From contig NZ_LWHJ01000022.1 in NCBI RefSeq assembly GCF_001652725.1, positions 372,001 through 436,000 on the forward strand: a DNA stretch of 64,000 nucleotides, given 5' to 3'. The translations under genes were made by a program, and so were the position numbers. Shown here piece after piece: positions 51,735 to 62,410 of the stretch (its first letter is position 1; every line of letters starts with the position of its first letter). This stretch comes from Pedobacter psychrophilus (GTDB lineage Bacteria; Bacteroidota; Bacteroidia; Sphingobacteriales; Sphingobacteriaceae). The notes beneath the pieces are model-generated. The model was not told the origin of the DNA. It made no database searches and worked only from the letters and a program-made list of their open reading frames with translations.

Positions 51735-53329
51735 TGGGCATTTTAACCATTTTAATATTTCTTCCTTTGGTTTTCGGTGTCGTTATTTTATTGATGCCAA
51801 AATCACTAACTGCTTATTTTAAATATTTAACGGTAGCAGTTTCTTTAGCTCAACTGATTATTGCATCGTGGTTGTTTTATCAGTTCAAAACTGGAGTTAA
51901 TTTTGCCGGTGTTAGCAATCTCTCTCAATATCAATGGATAGAAAAACTGGATTGGATAAGATTGGATGTCGGCTCTTTTGGAACATTGCAAATAGATTAT
52001 TTATTAGGTGTTGATGGTTTTTCCATCGGTTTGGTTTGGCTTTCTGCCTTGGTAATGCTGATAGCTGCACTTTCTTCCTGGGAGATAAAAACAAATCTTA
52101 AAGGATATTTTGCTTTATTTCTACTGCTTGATACCGCAATTATCGGTGTTTTTTGCTCATTAGATTTATTTCTTTTCTACATTTTTTATGAGTTGATGTT
52201 GCTGCCTTTGTATTTTTTAATTGGTATGTGGGGCGGCGTTAGAAGAGAATATGCAGCCATTAAATTCTTTTTATACACCTTGTTTGGATCAATATTTATG
52301 TTGCTGGTGATAGCGGGTTTATACCTTTCAGTTACCGACCCAACAACAGGAAACCACACTTTTAATATGGTTTATGCCATGAATCCGGCTAATTATTCGG
52401 CAGGTTTCATTTTATCGGCTGCAGCCAACGTCCAAATATTAGGTTTTTCTGCCCGGTCAATAAGTTTTATAGTGGTATTTATCGCCTTCGCTATTAAAGT
52501 TCCTGTTTTTCCTTTTCACACTTGGTTGCCCGATGCCCACGTAGAAGCACCGACCCCAATTTCTATAATCCTTGCCGGGATTTTGTTAAAGGTTGGGGGA
52601 TATGGAATTATCAGAATCGCCTACGGAATTTTCCCCGAAGTAGCCGTTTCTCTTTCTTTTTGGATGGGATTGTTAGGAGTAATATCTATCATCTATGGTG
52701 CAATGAATGCTTTGGCTCAAAGGGATTTAAAAAGATTAATCGCTTATTCTTCGGTTTCTCACATGGGTTTTGTTTTACTCGGGATTGCCTCTTTAACCGC
52801 CGAAGGATTAAACGGAGCCATGATGCAAATGATTTCGCATGGATTTCTTTCGGTGATGTTGTTCTTTATTGTTGGTGTTATTTATAATCGCGTCCACGAC
52901 AGAGATATTTATAATTTTAGAGGTTTGGCTAATCAAATGCCGGTTTTCACAGGGTTTGTAATGATTGCTTTTTTTGCGTCCTTGGGCTTACCAGGTTTCT
53001 CCGCTTTTATAGCAGAAGCCTTTACTTTAATTGGAGCATTTAGTTCGCAAGCCATAAATGGTTTGTTACCAAGATGGATGGCTATGGTTGCTGCTTTTGG
53101 GATTTTGTTGGGCGCCGGGTATTTATTATGGACTTTACAAAGAATGTTCTTTGGCACATTAAGGTTAAAAAAGGAAGAATGGCAATCGCAATTAAAAGAT
53201 TTAAACTTTAGGGAGATTTTAACCTTAACACCTTTAGCAGTTTTAGCCTTGGTTTTAGGGATTATGCCTTCATTGGTTTTTAATGTGATGAGTAGTTCTG
53301 TAAATCAGTTTTTAATGTTGTTTAAATAA
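51734..53329 (+). CDS. nuoM: NADH-quinone oxidoreductase subunit M
   Basis: A 531-residue antiporter-like proton pump. It has the expected FYIFYELMLLPLYFLIGMWG with the key Glu, FPFHTWLPDAHVEAPTPIS with the broken helix, and RLIAYSSVSHMGFVLLG. About 14 membrane helices, normal length. It begins at the last base of the nuoL stop and ends right before the nuoN ATG with no gap, so the H-N genes are tightly packed from nuoI on. Confidence 0.97.
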   Translation: MGILTILIFLPLVFGVVILLMPKSLTAYFKYLTVAVSLAQLIIASWLFYQFKTGVNFAGVSNLSQYQWIEKLDWIRLDVGSFGTLQIDYLLGVDGFSIGLVWLSALVMLIAALSSWEIKTNLKGYFALFLLLDTAIIGVFCSLDLFLFYIFYELMLLPLYFLIGMWGGVRREYAAIKFFLYTLFGSIFMLLVIAGLYLSVTDPTTGNHTFNMVYAMNPANYSAGFILSAAANVQILGFSARSISFIVVFIAFAIKVPVFPFHTWLPDAHVEAPTPISIILAGILLKVGGYGIIRIAYGIFPEVAVSLSFWMGLLGVISIIYGAMNALAQRDLKRLIAYSSVSHMGFVLLGIASLTAEGLNGAMMQMISHGFLSVMLFFIVGVIYNRVHDRDIYNFRGLANQMPVFTGFVMIAFFASLGLPGFSAFIAEAFTLIGAFSSQAINGLLPRWMAMVAAFGILLGAGYLLWTLQRMFFGTLRLKKEEWQSQLKDLNFREILTLTPLAVLALVLGIMPSLVFNVMSSSVNQFLMLFK

Positions 53330-54790
53330 ATGCAAAACATTACCCAATCCACCAATGATATCTTAAACTCCATTCCGCAGTTAAAAGCAGAATCGACAAT
53401 AGTTATTGGATTTTTATTGGTAATTGTCGTCGATTTATTTCTTAAAAAATCGGAAAAACTTGTTTTTGCTATTGCGATACTTTCGCTATTAATAAGTGGA
53501 ACTTTTTTGGTTTTAAAAATGCAAAACATGGGCGAAAGCCAAATACTTTTTAACGCGATGTTTGCCATTTCAAAAGCAGGTAATCTTTTTAAATTATTGG
53601 TTTTATTAGCGTCTATTTTATCGCTATTGTTTTTTAGTCAGGATGAAAGATTAAAAAATCATCCGAAAGGCATAAATGATTTTTACAGCATATTTTTGGG
53701 TGGAGTTTTAGGAATGTTCTTACTGATTTCGTCGGCAAATTTATTGATGGTTTTTTTGTCTATTGAGATGATTTCTTTAGCATCTTACCTAATGGTAAAC
53801 TATAACGCCTATCAAAACAAACAAGCCGAAGCGGGGATGAAATATGTTTTGTTTGGAGCAGTGGCTTCGGCAATTATGCTTTATGGCATCAGCTTAATTT
53901 ACGGTTTTACCGGAACTATTAACCTTTACGGAAACGAAATGGTAAACGGTTTAAACCAAATTGGTGCTGCTGGGACAACTTTGGCAATCGTTTTATTTAT
54001 GGTGGGAATTGGCTTTAAACTTTCTTTTGTTCCCTTTCATTTTTGGACGCCGGATGCTTATCAAGAAGCCCCAACTTCAGTGACTTCATTTTTAACTACA
54101 GCTCCAAAAATCGCGGTCTTTGGATTTTTGTTTTTGATTCTACCTACTTTTCAAGGTCTAAACAATTCGGTTTTTAATCAATTAATCTTAATGGTTGCGG
54201 CTGCATCAATGATTTTAGGAAATACCATTGCAATATTTCAAGACAATCCAAAAAGGATGATGGCTTATTCTTCCATTGGGCATACAGGTTTTATTTTAAT
54301 GTTGTTTTTACTGCCGCAGATGATGATTTTGAATGCTCTGCTATTCTATCTAGCCATTTATTTGTTGATGAACGTTGGAACTTTAATGTCTTTTGCTCAT
54401 TTAGAAAATAAATTTAGAGCGACTCTTATTTCAGATTACAAAGGTTTAGGAAAATTTGTTCAGTCAATCTCAATAGCACTAGTAATCTTAATGGTTTCCT
54501 TAATCGGTTTACCTCCAACAGCAGGGTTTATTGCTAAATTCTTAGTATTTTCGTCTTTAATCAATCTGGCTTCCGCCGATATTTGGATTGCTGTTTTATT
54601 AATCATTGCAGCTATCACCACCGTGATTTCACTTTTCTATTATCTAAAAATCCCTTTATATTTATTCATAAAAAAGTCGGAAATCGAATTCAAAGAAAAA
54701 CCAACTTCAAATTTCTTGATTGTTTTAACTGGTTTAATTGCGTTAGCAATAATTGTGTTTGGATTATTTCCTTCCTTAATCTCTTTTTAA
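53330..54790 (+). CDS. nuoN: NADH-quinone oxidoreductase subunit N
   Basis: A 486-residue antiporter-like proton pump and the last complex I gene here. Motifs: FLSIEMISLASYLMVNY with the key Glu, FVPFHFWTPDAYQEAPTSVTSFL with the broken helix, and MMAYSSIGHTGFILM. About 14 membrane helices. No promoter or terminator is seen between nuoM and nuoN. The following lipoprotein gene is 49 bp away and may be read through. Confidence 0.97.
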   Translation: MQNITQSTNDILNSIPQLKAESTIVIGFLLVIVVDLFLKKSEKLVFAIAILSLLISGTFLVLKMQNMGESQILFNAMFAISKAGNLFKLLVLLASILSLLFFSQDERLKNHPKGINDFYSIFLGGVLGMFLLISSANLLMVFLSIEMISLASYLMVNYNAYQNKQAEAGMKYVLFGAVASAIMLYGISLIYGFTGTINLYGNEMVNGLNQIGAAGTTLAIVLFMVGIGFKLSFVPFHFWTPDAYQEAPTSVTSFLTTAPKIAVFGFLFLILPTFQGLNNSVFNQLILMVAAASMILGNTIAIFQDNPKRMMAYSSIGHTGFILMLFLLPQMMILNALLFYLAIYLLMNVGTLMSFAHLENKFRATLISDYKGLGKFVQSISIALVILMVSLIGLPPTAGFIAKFLVFSSLINLASADIWIAVLLIIAAITTVISLFYYLKIPLYLFIKKSEIEFKEKPTSNFLIVLTGLIALAIIVFGLFPSLISF

Positions 54791-54839
54791 GATTAAAAGG
54801 TTTAATTTAGAATATTAACCCATCATTTAATCAATCATC

Positions 54840-55298
54840 ATGAAAAATCCATTTTTAACAGTTGGAGTAGTAAGTTTAATAATTTTATCAAGCTGCAACT
54901 CAAATTCTAAAAAAGCAGAATCCAAAGATTCTGTTGAAACTTTTACGATGAAGAACGCAAGTTGCTTTAGAGCTATTAGTAATACGGATACTGCAACATT
55001 AAACTATGATCAAAACGGGAAAAAAGTGGTAGGTGAGCTGACCTTCAAGTTTAAAGATAAAGAAAACACAAGCGGTACAGTTATAGGAGAATTTAAAGGT
55101 GACACTTTATTTGTTGATTATACTTTTAAATTGAAAGGAACCGAATATAAAAATCCTCAGGTTTTTTTGATGCAAGGAAATAACTTATTACAAGGGGCGG
55201 GAGAATTAGAGGTTTATGTTGGTAGAACGTATTTTAAGAAAAGTGTACCCATCATTTTCAAAAATGGCTTTGTTTTTGAACCAGCAGATTGTAAATAA
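54840..55298 (+). CDS. Small lipoprotein, unknown function
   Basis: A 152-residue protein with a lipobox (SLIILSSC, Cys19) followed by a Ser/Asn/Lys-rich linker and a beta-rich domain. It contains CFRAISNTDTATLNY, VVGELTFKFKDKENTSGTVIGEF and GDTLFVDYTFKLKG, a pattern seen in Bacteroidota lipoproteins without known function. A Cys pair (Cys44 and the C-terminal ADCK) could form a disulfide. It is 49 bp after nuoN and before the EamA gene; no link with complex I is implied. Confidence 0.75.
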   Translation: MKNPFLTVGVVSLIILSSCNSNSKKAESKDSVETFTMKNASCFRAISNTDTATLNYDQNGKKVVGELTFKFKDKENTSGTVIGEFKGDTLFVDYTFKLKGTEYKNPQVFLMQGNNLLQGAGELEVYVGRTYFKKSVPIIFKNGFVFEPADCK

Positions 55299-55351
55299 AT
55301 TAATCAATTGATTTATTTATAATTATTTCTACTATATCTATTGAAAAACTT

Positions 55352-55780
55352 ATGTGGGTAATTTGGGCATTATTAGCGGCAGTATGTGCTGGCTTAACTA
55401 TTGTTTTAACAAAAGCAGGTCTTAAAAACGTAGATTCTAATTTGGCATTTGCCATTCAAGCTGTATTTATTATTTGTATTACTTGGGGCTTTGTAGCATT
55501 TCAAAATCTATTTTCTGAAATAAAAGAAATAGATAATAAAGCTTGGATGCTTTTAATTGGAGCTGGTATTACTACAACACTTGCAACTATGTTTTCTTAT
55601 AAAGCACTTTCTATGGGGCCAGCTTCTTATGTAATGACCATTGAAAGGTTAGCACTTGTTTTTGCCATAATTTTGTCGGTTATTTTTTTAAAAGAAAAAC
55701 TGACCTGGCAATTAGTGGTAGGTGCATCCATAATGGTTGCAGGTGCTGTTTTAATTGCTTTTTCTGAATCTAAATCATAA
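55352..55780 (+). CDS. Single-domain EamA/DMT-family membrane protein
   Basis: A 142-residue protein with five membrane helices (WVIWALLAAVCAGLTIVL onward) and one EamA domain: LTIVLTKAGLKNVDSNLA, LLIGAGITTTLATMFSYKALSMGPAS and IILSVIFLKEKLTWQLVVGASIMVAG. Most EamA proteins have two such domains in about 300 residues; this half-size form should work as an antiparallel or parallel dimer like small multidrug resistance proteins. The substrate is unknown. Converges on ohr with a shared terminator. Confidence 0.85.
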   Translation: MWVIWALLAAVCAGLTIVLTKAGLKNVDSNLAFAIQAVFIICITWGFVAFQNLFSEIKEIDNKAWMLLIGAGITTTLATMFSYKALSMGPASYVMTIERLALVFAIILSVIFLKEKLTWQLVVGASIMVAGAVLIAFSESKS

Positions 55781-55784
55781 AAAA

Positions 55785-55813
55785 AGAGCCAATGATTTTT
55801 AATCTTTGGCTCT
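55785..55813. terminator. Terminator between the EamA and Ohr genes
   Basis: Stem AGAGCCAA / TTGGCTCT with a 13-nt AT-rich loop and T tracts on the minus strand (and A-rich flanks), suited to both convergent transcripts. Confidence 0.75.
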
Positions 55814-55829
55814 AAAATCTTTATAAAAT

Positions 55830-56243
55830 TTAGACTGCTTTTACAACAACCTGTATATTTCCTTTTGTTGCTTTAGAATACGGACAACCTTTATGTGCCG
55901 CATCAGCCATTTTTTGAGCTTTTTCTAAATCAACACCCGGAATGTGAACATCTAATTGAGCAGATAATTGATAAGAAGTTTCACTTTCTTGATTAAAAGA
56001 AACATGAACTTCTGCTGTTGCTTCTTTAACATCAACACCATCTCTTTTCCCTACAGAACCTAATGCACCTAAATAGCAACTTCCCCATGCACCAGCAAAT
56101 AATAATTCTGGATTTGGAAAACCATCCTCACCACCCATTGCTTTTGGCGCTTTTAAATCCATATCTATAACGCCGTCATCAGATTTTATATGACCATCAC
56201 GACCACCTTTTGCAGTAACTACCGCTGTATATAACTTTTCCAT
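55830..56243 (-). CDS. ohr: Organic hydroperoxide resistance protein (Ohr/OsmC family)
   Basis: A 137-residue thiol peroxidase that reduces organic peroxides. Both reactive cysteines are present: the peroxidatic one in AGAWGSCYLGAL and the resolving one in AAHKGCPYSKAT. The start (LYTAVVTAKGGRDGHIKSDDGVIDMDL) and GGEDGFPNPELLFAGAWGSC point to Ohr rather than OsmC. No ohrR regulator gene lies beside it. The gene is on its own between the EamA gene and ferritin, 39 bp from the latter, both on the minus strand. Confidence 0.93.
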   Translation of the reverse strand: MEKLYTAVVTAKGGRDGHIKSDDGVIDMDLKAPKAMGGEDGFPNPELLFAGAWGSCYLGALGSVGKRDGVDVKEATAEVHVSFNQESETSYQLSAQLDVHIPGVDLEKAQKMADAAHKGCPYSKATKGNIQVVVKAV

Positions 56244-56282
56244 GATTAAATTACTCCAAATAAAGGACCAAGAATTTTTTTA

Positions 56283-56825
56283 CTAAAATGTTTCTTCTCT
56301 TGGCAATGTTCCTTCCTGTGATGCACTACTCAAATCTTTATCTAAATCATAAAAATTAACATTGTGACTTTTATCTGTTGAAGCTAGGCTATATTTATCT
56401 AATAAACTGTTAATTAAAGCTTCTTCTTCAATTTGTTCCTTAACAAAATATTGGCCGAAATTAAAAGTTGCCCAATCCTTTTCTTCGTGTGCCAAATTCA
56501 CAATATTGTCTATGTGAGTAGAATTACCAATCTCATGATCAAGAACTTTGTTTAAACAATCCCCTATGTTTGCAGGATTTGCAGGTGGTGCTTTTATAGC
56601 CTCAATTTTTGTTTCTCCTCCACGACCGTTAATATATTTTATGAACTTAAACATATGCTCACGTTCTTCATGGGCATGTTTGTATAAAAAAGTTGCTATT
56701 CCAGTATAGCTGTTAATTTCTGCCCAAGACGCATAAGAAAGATAAACTTGTGCTTGATAGGCTTCTCTTGTCATTTGATCGTTTAATGCTATTTCTATTT
56801 TTTCTGAAATTCTTTTTCTTCCCAT
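56283..56825 (-). CDS. ftnA: Non-haem ferritin
   Basis: A 180-residue iron-storage protein with a four-helix bundle. The ferroxidase ligands are visible: the first helix (ALNDQMTREAYQAQVYLSYASW), a HEEREHMFKFIKYI segment with the Glu-x-x-His pair, and the later EQIEEEALINSLL. The start chosen is ATG 56823-56825 (MGRKRIS), which gives normal length; the open frame goes on to 56894 with 23 residues unlike the family. It may be co-transcribed with ohr, both linked to oxidative stress and iron. Confidence 0.92.
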   Translation of the reverse strand: MGRKRISEKIEIALNDQMTREAYQAQVYLSYASWAEINSYTGIATFLYKHAHEEREHMFKFIKYINGRGGETKIEAIKAPPANPANIGDCLNKVLDHEIGNSTHIDNIVNLAHEEKDWATFNFGQYFVKEQIEEEALINSLLDKYSLASTDKSHNVNFYDLDKDLSSASQEGTLPREETF

Positions 56826-56938
56826 TTTTATAAATTTTGCGTGATTTGATAATTTTTTATAGTTGATGTTAATTGGAGTCAAAAATAGCACCAAAAATAG
56901 GTGTTGATAAATTATGGTAAACCAGAATTATTAAACCC

Positions 56939-57005
56939 GATAGCAGCGGATACCGGCCTGTGGCTAATGCCTTGTGCAGTATAAGTGGAAAGCGGGACTG
57001 ACATT
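56939..57005 (+). repeat. Dispersed intergenic repeat, copy 4 (upstream of eno)
   Basis: Left part GATAGCAGCGGATACCGGC, right part GTATAAGTGGAAAGCGGGAC. It matches copy 1 (17904-17969) over the full length. It lies in the 340-bp gap between ferritin and eno, before the eno promoter. The rest of the gap shows no gene. Confidence 0.75.
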
Positions 57006-57080
57006 GTTTATTAAGAAACAGCACCTTTTCAAAAAAAATAACTTAATAAATTGTTAATCTTAAGCCTTTAAAACAATTAT

Positions 57081-57088
57081 TATATTTG
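57081..57088 (+). promoter_or_regulatory. -7 element of the eno promoter (TATATTTG)
   Basis: TATATTTG matches TAnnTTTG; transcription would start near 57094, giving a leader of about 70 bases before the ATG at 57166. A -33 TTG is not clear. Confidence 0.45.
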
Positions 57089-57138
57089 CGCAACGAACAA
57101 AATTTTGTAATTTAGTGTAATTTTAACACTAAGTGTAA

Positions 57139-58467
<1,329 letters not shown>

Positions 58468-58505
58468 TCTGAGATAAAAGAGCAAAGAACAAAGACTTTG
58501 CAAAT

Positions 58506-58542
58506 AAAAAAAACCGCTTCCTTATTCGGGAAGTGGTTTTTT
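58506..58542 (+). terminator. Terminator after eno
   Basis: Stem AAACCGCTTCC / GGGAAGTGGTTT with a short loop (one G-T pair) and a run of seven T, 39 bp after the stop. Confidence 0.88.
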
Positions 58543-58647
58543 TATTTTAAATCACATCGTTTTTGTTCATTTATCTTTACAAACTCATTTATCAGTCAAT
58601 AAAAAGTAACAAATCTTTATTGCTTTTTAGCTAGTGTTTATGTTCTT

Positions 58648-58655
58648 TATATTTG
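58648..58655 (+). promoter_or_regulatory. -7 element of the LLM gene (TATATTTG)
   Basis: TATATTTG matches TAnnTTTG and ends seven bases before the ATG at 58663, so the leader would be only a few bases long. Confidence 0.45.
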
Positions 58656-58662
58656 ATATATA

Positions 58663-59694
58663 ATGAAAAACATAAAACTTAGTATTCTTGATCAAACGCC
58701 AATCCGTAAAGGAAGCAATGCTCAAGAATCTTTACAAGAAACCATAGAATTAGCAAAACTTGCCGATGAGTTGGGTTATACCCGATATTGGTTGAGTGAA
58801 CACCATAACTCAAAAACATTAGCAACAGGTTCACCAGAAATTATGATTGCCCGTTTAGGAGCAGAAACCAAAAGAATAAAATTAGGTTCTGGTGGCATGA
58901 TGATGCCTAATCATAGTACGCTTCGGGTTGCAGAAAACTTTAGGGTTTTAGAAGCACTTTATCCAGGCAGGGTAGATTTAGGAATGGGAAGAGCACCTGG
59001 AGGAGATAGGTTAACGGCCCATTTATTAAATCCATCAAATGATTTTAATCCTCAAAATTATATTCAGCAATTAAGGGATTTAAAAAGTTTATTAAACGAT
59101 GAACCTTTAGAAGGCATTGGAGAATCTAATGTTAAAGCGATTCCTATTATCGAGACAGCTCCAAATCTTTGGATTTTAACTTCAAGCGGTGAGAGTGCGT
59201 TATTAGCAGCCCATTTTGGAATGTCTCTTTCTTTTGCACAATTTATAAATCCTGTAGGAGCAGCGGCGGCAATCAAAAATTATAAAGAAAAATTTAAACC
59301 TTCTAATGAGTTGAGTCAACCACAAACCAGTGTTGGCATATTCGCTTTTTGTTCTGATGACGAGGAAAAGGTGAAAAGAGCTCAAGCATTGATGGATTAT
59401 CGTTTACTGAGTTTTGAGAGAGGACAGTTTAATTCTATTTATTCTTATGATGATATTAAGGATGAAGAATATGATGCTCAAGAATGGCAAAGAGTTTTAC
59501 ATAACAGACAAAGAATGGCTGTTGGTAACCCTGTTGAAATGGTGGAAAAATTAAATCAAATCGCTCAGGATTTTGACACCGAAGAAATTTTGATGTCCAC
59601 TTTCACAGAAACTAAAGAAGATCGTTTTAATTCTTACAGATTATTGGCAGAGGCTTTTAATCTCAATAAGAATGAGTTAGAATTGGCTTATTAA
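58663..59694 (+). CDS. Luciferase-like monooxygenase (LLM class flavin-dependent oxidoreductase)
   Basis: A 343-residue TIM-barrel flavoprotein of the luciferase-like family. Signatures: LSILDQTPIRKGS at the start, GYTRYWLSEHHNSKTLATGSPEIMIA, KLGSGGMMMPNHSTLRVAENFR, PGRVDLGMGRAPGGD and the C-terminal VGNPVEMVEKLNQIAQDFDTEEILMST. The SEHHN and GxGRAPGGD motifs place it in the YhbW/MsnO8-type group. It probably uses FMNH2 supplied by a separate reductase. The natural substrate is unknown; it is not a bioluminescence gene as far as can be seen. Confidence 0.9.
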   Translation: MKNIKLSILDQTPIRKGSNAQESLQETIELAKLADELGYTRYWLSEHHNSKTLATGSPEIMIARLGAETKRIKLGSGGMMMPNHSTLRVAENFRVLEALYPGRVDLGMGRAPGGDRLTAHLLNPSNDFNPQNYIQQLRDLKSLLNDEPLEGIGESNVKAIPIIETAPNLWILTSSGESALLAAHFGMSLSFAQFINPVGAAAAIKNYKEKFKPSNELSQPQTSVGIFAFCSDDEEKVKRAQALMDYRLLSFERGQFNSIYSYDDIKDEEYDAQEWQRVLHNRQRMAVGNPVEMVEKLNQIAQDFDTEEILMSTFTETKEDRFNSYRLLAEAFNLNKNELELAY

Positions 59695-59721
59695 AGCTAA
59701 TTGGTAAAATTGATTTTGTGA

Positions 59722-60102
59722 ATGCAATCAATTTTATCAAATTTGAGGATGCTTAAATATGGTGTAATATTCGTTCTAGTTATCTTTTCATCTTGTACTC
59801 CAAAAATATCGCAAACTTGCAAAGCTTCTTTTTATGCCGATAAATTTAACGGCAGAAAAACGGCATCGGGAGAAAAGTTTAGAAACTCAAAACTCACAGC
59901 AGCACATAAGACTTTGCCTTTTGGTACAAAAGTGAAGGTCACTAATTTAAGAAATGGAAAATCTGTAAAGGTGAAGATTAATGACAGAGGTCCGTTTGTA
60001 GCTGGTAGAATTATAGATCTTTCTAAAAAAGCTGCACATAAAATCAATATGGATAAAGAAGGTATAGGAAATGTAAAGATTTCCTACAAAAAGCCTCATT
60101 AA
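59722..60102 (+). CDS. RlpA-like double-psi beta-barrel lipoprotein
   Basis: A 126-residue protein with a lipobox (VIFSSC, Cys25) and one DPBB domain (about 34-124): [47 protein letters not shown] and [14 protein letters not shown]. The catalytic Asp and His of RlpA lytic transglycosylases (DRGPF and AAHKTLP) are kept; no SPOR domain follows, so it is a short form. Start 59722 is assumed, but ATG 59749 also gives a lipoprotein signal. It probably trims peptidoglycan. Confidence 0.87.
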   Translation: MQSILSNLRMLKYGVIFVLVIFSSCTPKISQTCKASFYADKFNGRKTASGEKFRNSKLTAAHKTLPFGTKVKVTNLRNGKSVKVKINDRGPFVAGRIIDLSKKAAHKINMDKEGIGNVKISYKKPH

Positions 60103-60133
60103 AATATGGTTAGATAAGAAATAAGTATAAAGC

Positions 60134-60715
60134 CTACTCCGCCACCTTTATTTTTATTACTAGTTTCTTAACTTTTTCCTCATTTACCATAATATTAGGT
60201 CTATGAGCATTACTTGGAAAAAATAGATAAAAGACTTTAGGAGTCGCTATATCAAAAATTCCATCATCAATTTTATAATTAGCAACATCCTTTTCTGAAT
60301 TATAAGGTTTAGTAATTGTTGCAGTTGCAGATGGCGCTAAACCAATTTTTTCCGTTCCAGAGATAATATATTGTAAATCGATGTATTTTTTATGTGATTC
60401 CCAATTTGTTTTTTCAATAGGTTTATCTACTATTTCTGTGATGCTTGCATACGCATTTTCTCCATCAATAGGATATTTGCCGGGTGCCATTTTCTCTAAA
60501 TCGTTATTTTTCATAAACTCAAACGATTTATCCCAAACTGCTTTATTTGCTTGGTATTGTTTTTCAAATTCTTTTTGATCTGTTAAATGAGAAACTTGTG
60601 GTATTAATCCTGTAGAAATAGGTTGTTTTTGAAACCATTTACTACTCTCATTTTGAACCTTACAACCGTTTATTACAAATAAACAAATGATTAAGGCAGG
60701 AATTATTTTTTTCAT
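60134..60715 (-). CDS. YhcH/YjgK/YiaL family protein, lipoprotein form
   Basis: A 193-residue protein with a lipobox (INGCK, Cys17) followed by the cupin-like DUF386 domain (about 50-190): APGKYPIDGENAYASITEIV, ESHKKYIDLQYIISGTEKIGLAP, YNSEKDVANYKI and FYLFFPSNAHRPNIMV. YhcH/NanQ and YiaL are cytoplasmic sugar-metabolism proteins; here the same domain is exported to the periplasm or surface. The metal-binding residues His (ESHKKYIDLQ) and His (NAHRP) remain. A role in sugar or sialic acid handling is only an inference. It converges on rlpA, 31 bp away. Confidence 0.85.
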   Translation of the reverse strand: MKKIIPALIICLFVINGCKVQNESSKWFQKQPISTGLIPQVSHLTDQKEFEKQYQANKAVWDKSFEFMKNNDLEKMAPGKYPIDGENAYASITEIVDKPIEKTNWESHKKYIDLQYIISGTEKIGLAPSATATITKPYNSEKDVANYKIDDGIFDIATPKVFYLFFPSNAHRPNIMVNEEKVKKLVIKIKVAE

Positions 60716-60876
60716 TTTAAAGATTGAAAATCGTCGTTAAAGATTCACAATATTAATATTATTTATGTTTTAATTTATAATATTATTCTATATGCTGTAA
60801 GATTATACCTAAAACTCTTATGTATAAAAAACATTAGCACAGAATTTGCTGTTTTACAGTCAAATAACAATTTTAT

Positions 60877-62373
60877 ATGCTTAAATTACTTACCGCATCA
60901 CAAACAAAAGAAGCCGATCATTATACAGTAATTAACGAGCCCATCCGATCATCGGAACTAATGGAACGGGCTTCAAAAGCATTCGTAAAAATTTTTATCG
61001 AAAAACTACCCGACCGTAAAAAGCAGATCTTAATTTTTTGCGGAAAAGGCAATAACGGTGGTGATGGTTTAGCCATTGCAAGGATGTTGATTGACGAAAG
61101 CTATTCACAAATAAAAGTTTTTATTGCAGATATTTCCGATAAATCGTCTGAAGATTTTGAACTTAATTTAGAGCGTTTACAACAAAAAGATACTTCCATT
61201 TTCTATTTTAAATCGGCAGAAGAAATAGAATATCAAGAATGTGATATTTTGATTGATGCTTTATTTGGTTCGGGTTTAAATAAGCCTTTAGAAAAAGAAT
61301 GGGAAAAAGTAGTTAAAAAGATCAATCAATTTTCAGGTTATAAAGTTTCTGTTGATGTACCCACAGGAATGCCTTGCGAAGGAGAATTGTTTAATGATGT
61401 TATTATAAAATCTGATTGGACCGTTACTTTTCAACGGCCGAAACTTAATTTTTTACTTCCAATTTCTAGTCCTTACATCAAAGAATGGAAAGTAGTAAAT
61501 ATTGGTTTAGATGAAAATTATATCCAAAGCACCTCTTCCCCTTATTATTGGTTTTGGAAAGGTGATATTCAACATTACATTAAAGCCCGCCAACCTTTTG
61601 AGCATAAAGGAATGCTTGGTCATGCATTAATTATTGCAGGCGATGATGAAACGATGGGAGCTGCTTTAATTGCTAGTGAAGCTTGTGTTAAATGCGGAGC
61701 AGGTTTAACTTCTTCAATGATTCCAGAGTCGGGCTTAAAAGCCTTAAATGTTAGAATTCCAGAAGCAATGTTTACCAATAGAGCAACTCTAGACGATTTA
61801 GATTGGGAGAAGTTTAAAGTGGTTGGAATTGGACCAGGTTTAGGGAATAACGAAAATAGTTTACAGATTTTAAAAACTGTTTTAAATAATTATAAGAAAC
61901 CAATGGTTATTGATGCGGATGCCATTAATATGATTGGAGAAAATCAGGAATTGTTAAAACTAGTTCCAGAAAATTCTGTTTTTACACCGCACATGAAAGA
62001 GTTTGATAGGTTATTTGGAACGCATAATAGCTGGTGGGAAAGGATAGAAAAAGCTTTAAAAAAAGCTGTAGAATATAAAGTTTATATCGTTTTAAAAAAC
62101 AGATATACCATGATTTTTACACCAGAAGGAATTTGTTATTTCAACTCTACAGGTTCACCAGCAATGGCTAGCGGAGGTATGGGAGATGCTTTAACAGGAA
62201 TTATCACCAGCATGATTTCCCAAGGTTACCCAATTGAAAAGGCGGTACAGTTAGCCGTATTTACTCATGGTTTTGCCGGAGAGCAACTAGCCCAAAAAAT
62301 GTATGTAGTGCCGGCTACAAATTTGATTAAAAGTTTACCTTATGTGATGAGGGAATTATTAGCTGGAAAGTAA
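60877..62373 (+). CDS. nnrD/nnrE: Bifunctional NAD(P)H-hydrate epimerase / dehydratase
   Basis: A 498-residue fusion that repairs hydrated NAD(P)H. The N-terminal epimerase domain (about 1-215) has CGKGNNGGDGLAIARML and SVDVPTGM. The C-terminal ADP-dependent dehydratase (about 225-495) has the ribokinase-like ends: GHALIIAGDDETMGAA, VVGIGPGLG, AINMIGE and the signature GSPAMASGGMGDALTGII with the catalytic Asp. Full length for the fused form. The gene is alone, 161 bp after the divergent yhcH-like gene. Confidence 0.95.
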   Translation: MLKLLTASQTKEADHYTVINEPIRSSELMERASKAFVKIFIEKLPDRKKQILIFCGKGNNGGDGLAIARMLIDESYSQIKVFIADISDKSSEDFELNLERLQQKDTSIFYFKSAEEIEYQECDILIDALFGSGLNKPLEKEWEKVVKKINQFSGYKVSVDVPTGMPCEGELFNDVIIKSDWTVTFQRPKLNFLLPISSPYIKEWKVVNIGLDENYIQSTSSPYYWFWKGDIQHYIKARQPFEHKGMLGHALIIAGDDETMGAALIASEACVKCGAGLTSSMIPESGLKALNVRIPEAMFTNRATLDDLDWEKFKVVGIGPGLGNNENSLQILKTVLNNYKKPMVIDADAINMIGENQELLKLVPENSVFTPHMKEFDRLFGTHNSWWERIEKALKKAVEYKVYIVLKNRYTMIFTPEGICYFNSTGSPAMASGGMGDALTGIITSMISQGYPIEKAVQLAVFTHGFAGEQLAQKMYVVPATNLIKSLPYVMRELLAGK

Positions 62374-62410
62374 ACTAATCTTCAAGCATCAAATAATTAA
62401 AATATTTTGT

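Noticed and set aside
56826-56894. Longer ferritin with 23 extra N-terminal residues
   Set aside because: The extra part is not ferritin-like and the ATG at 56825 gives the usual length.
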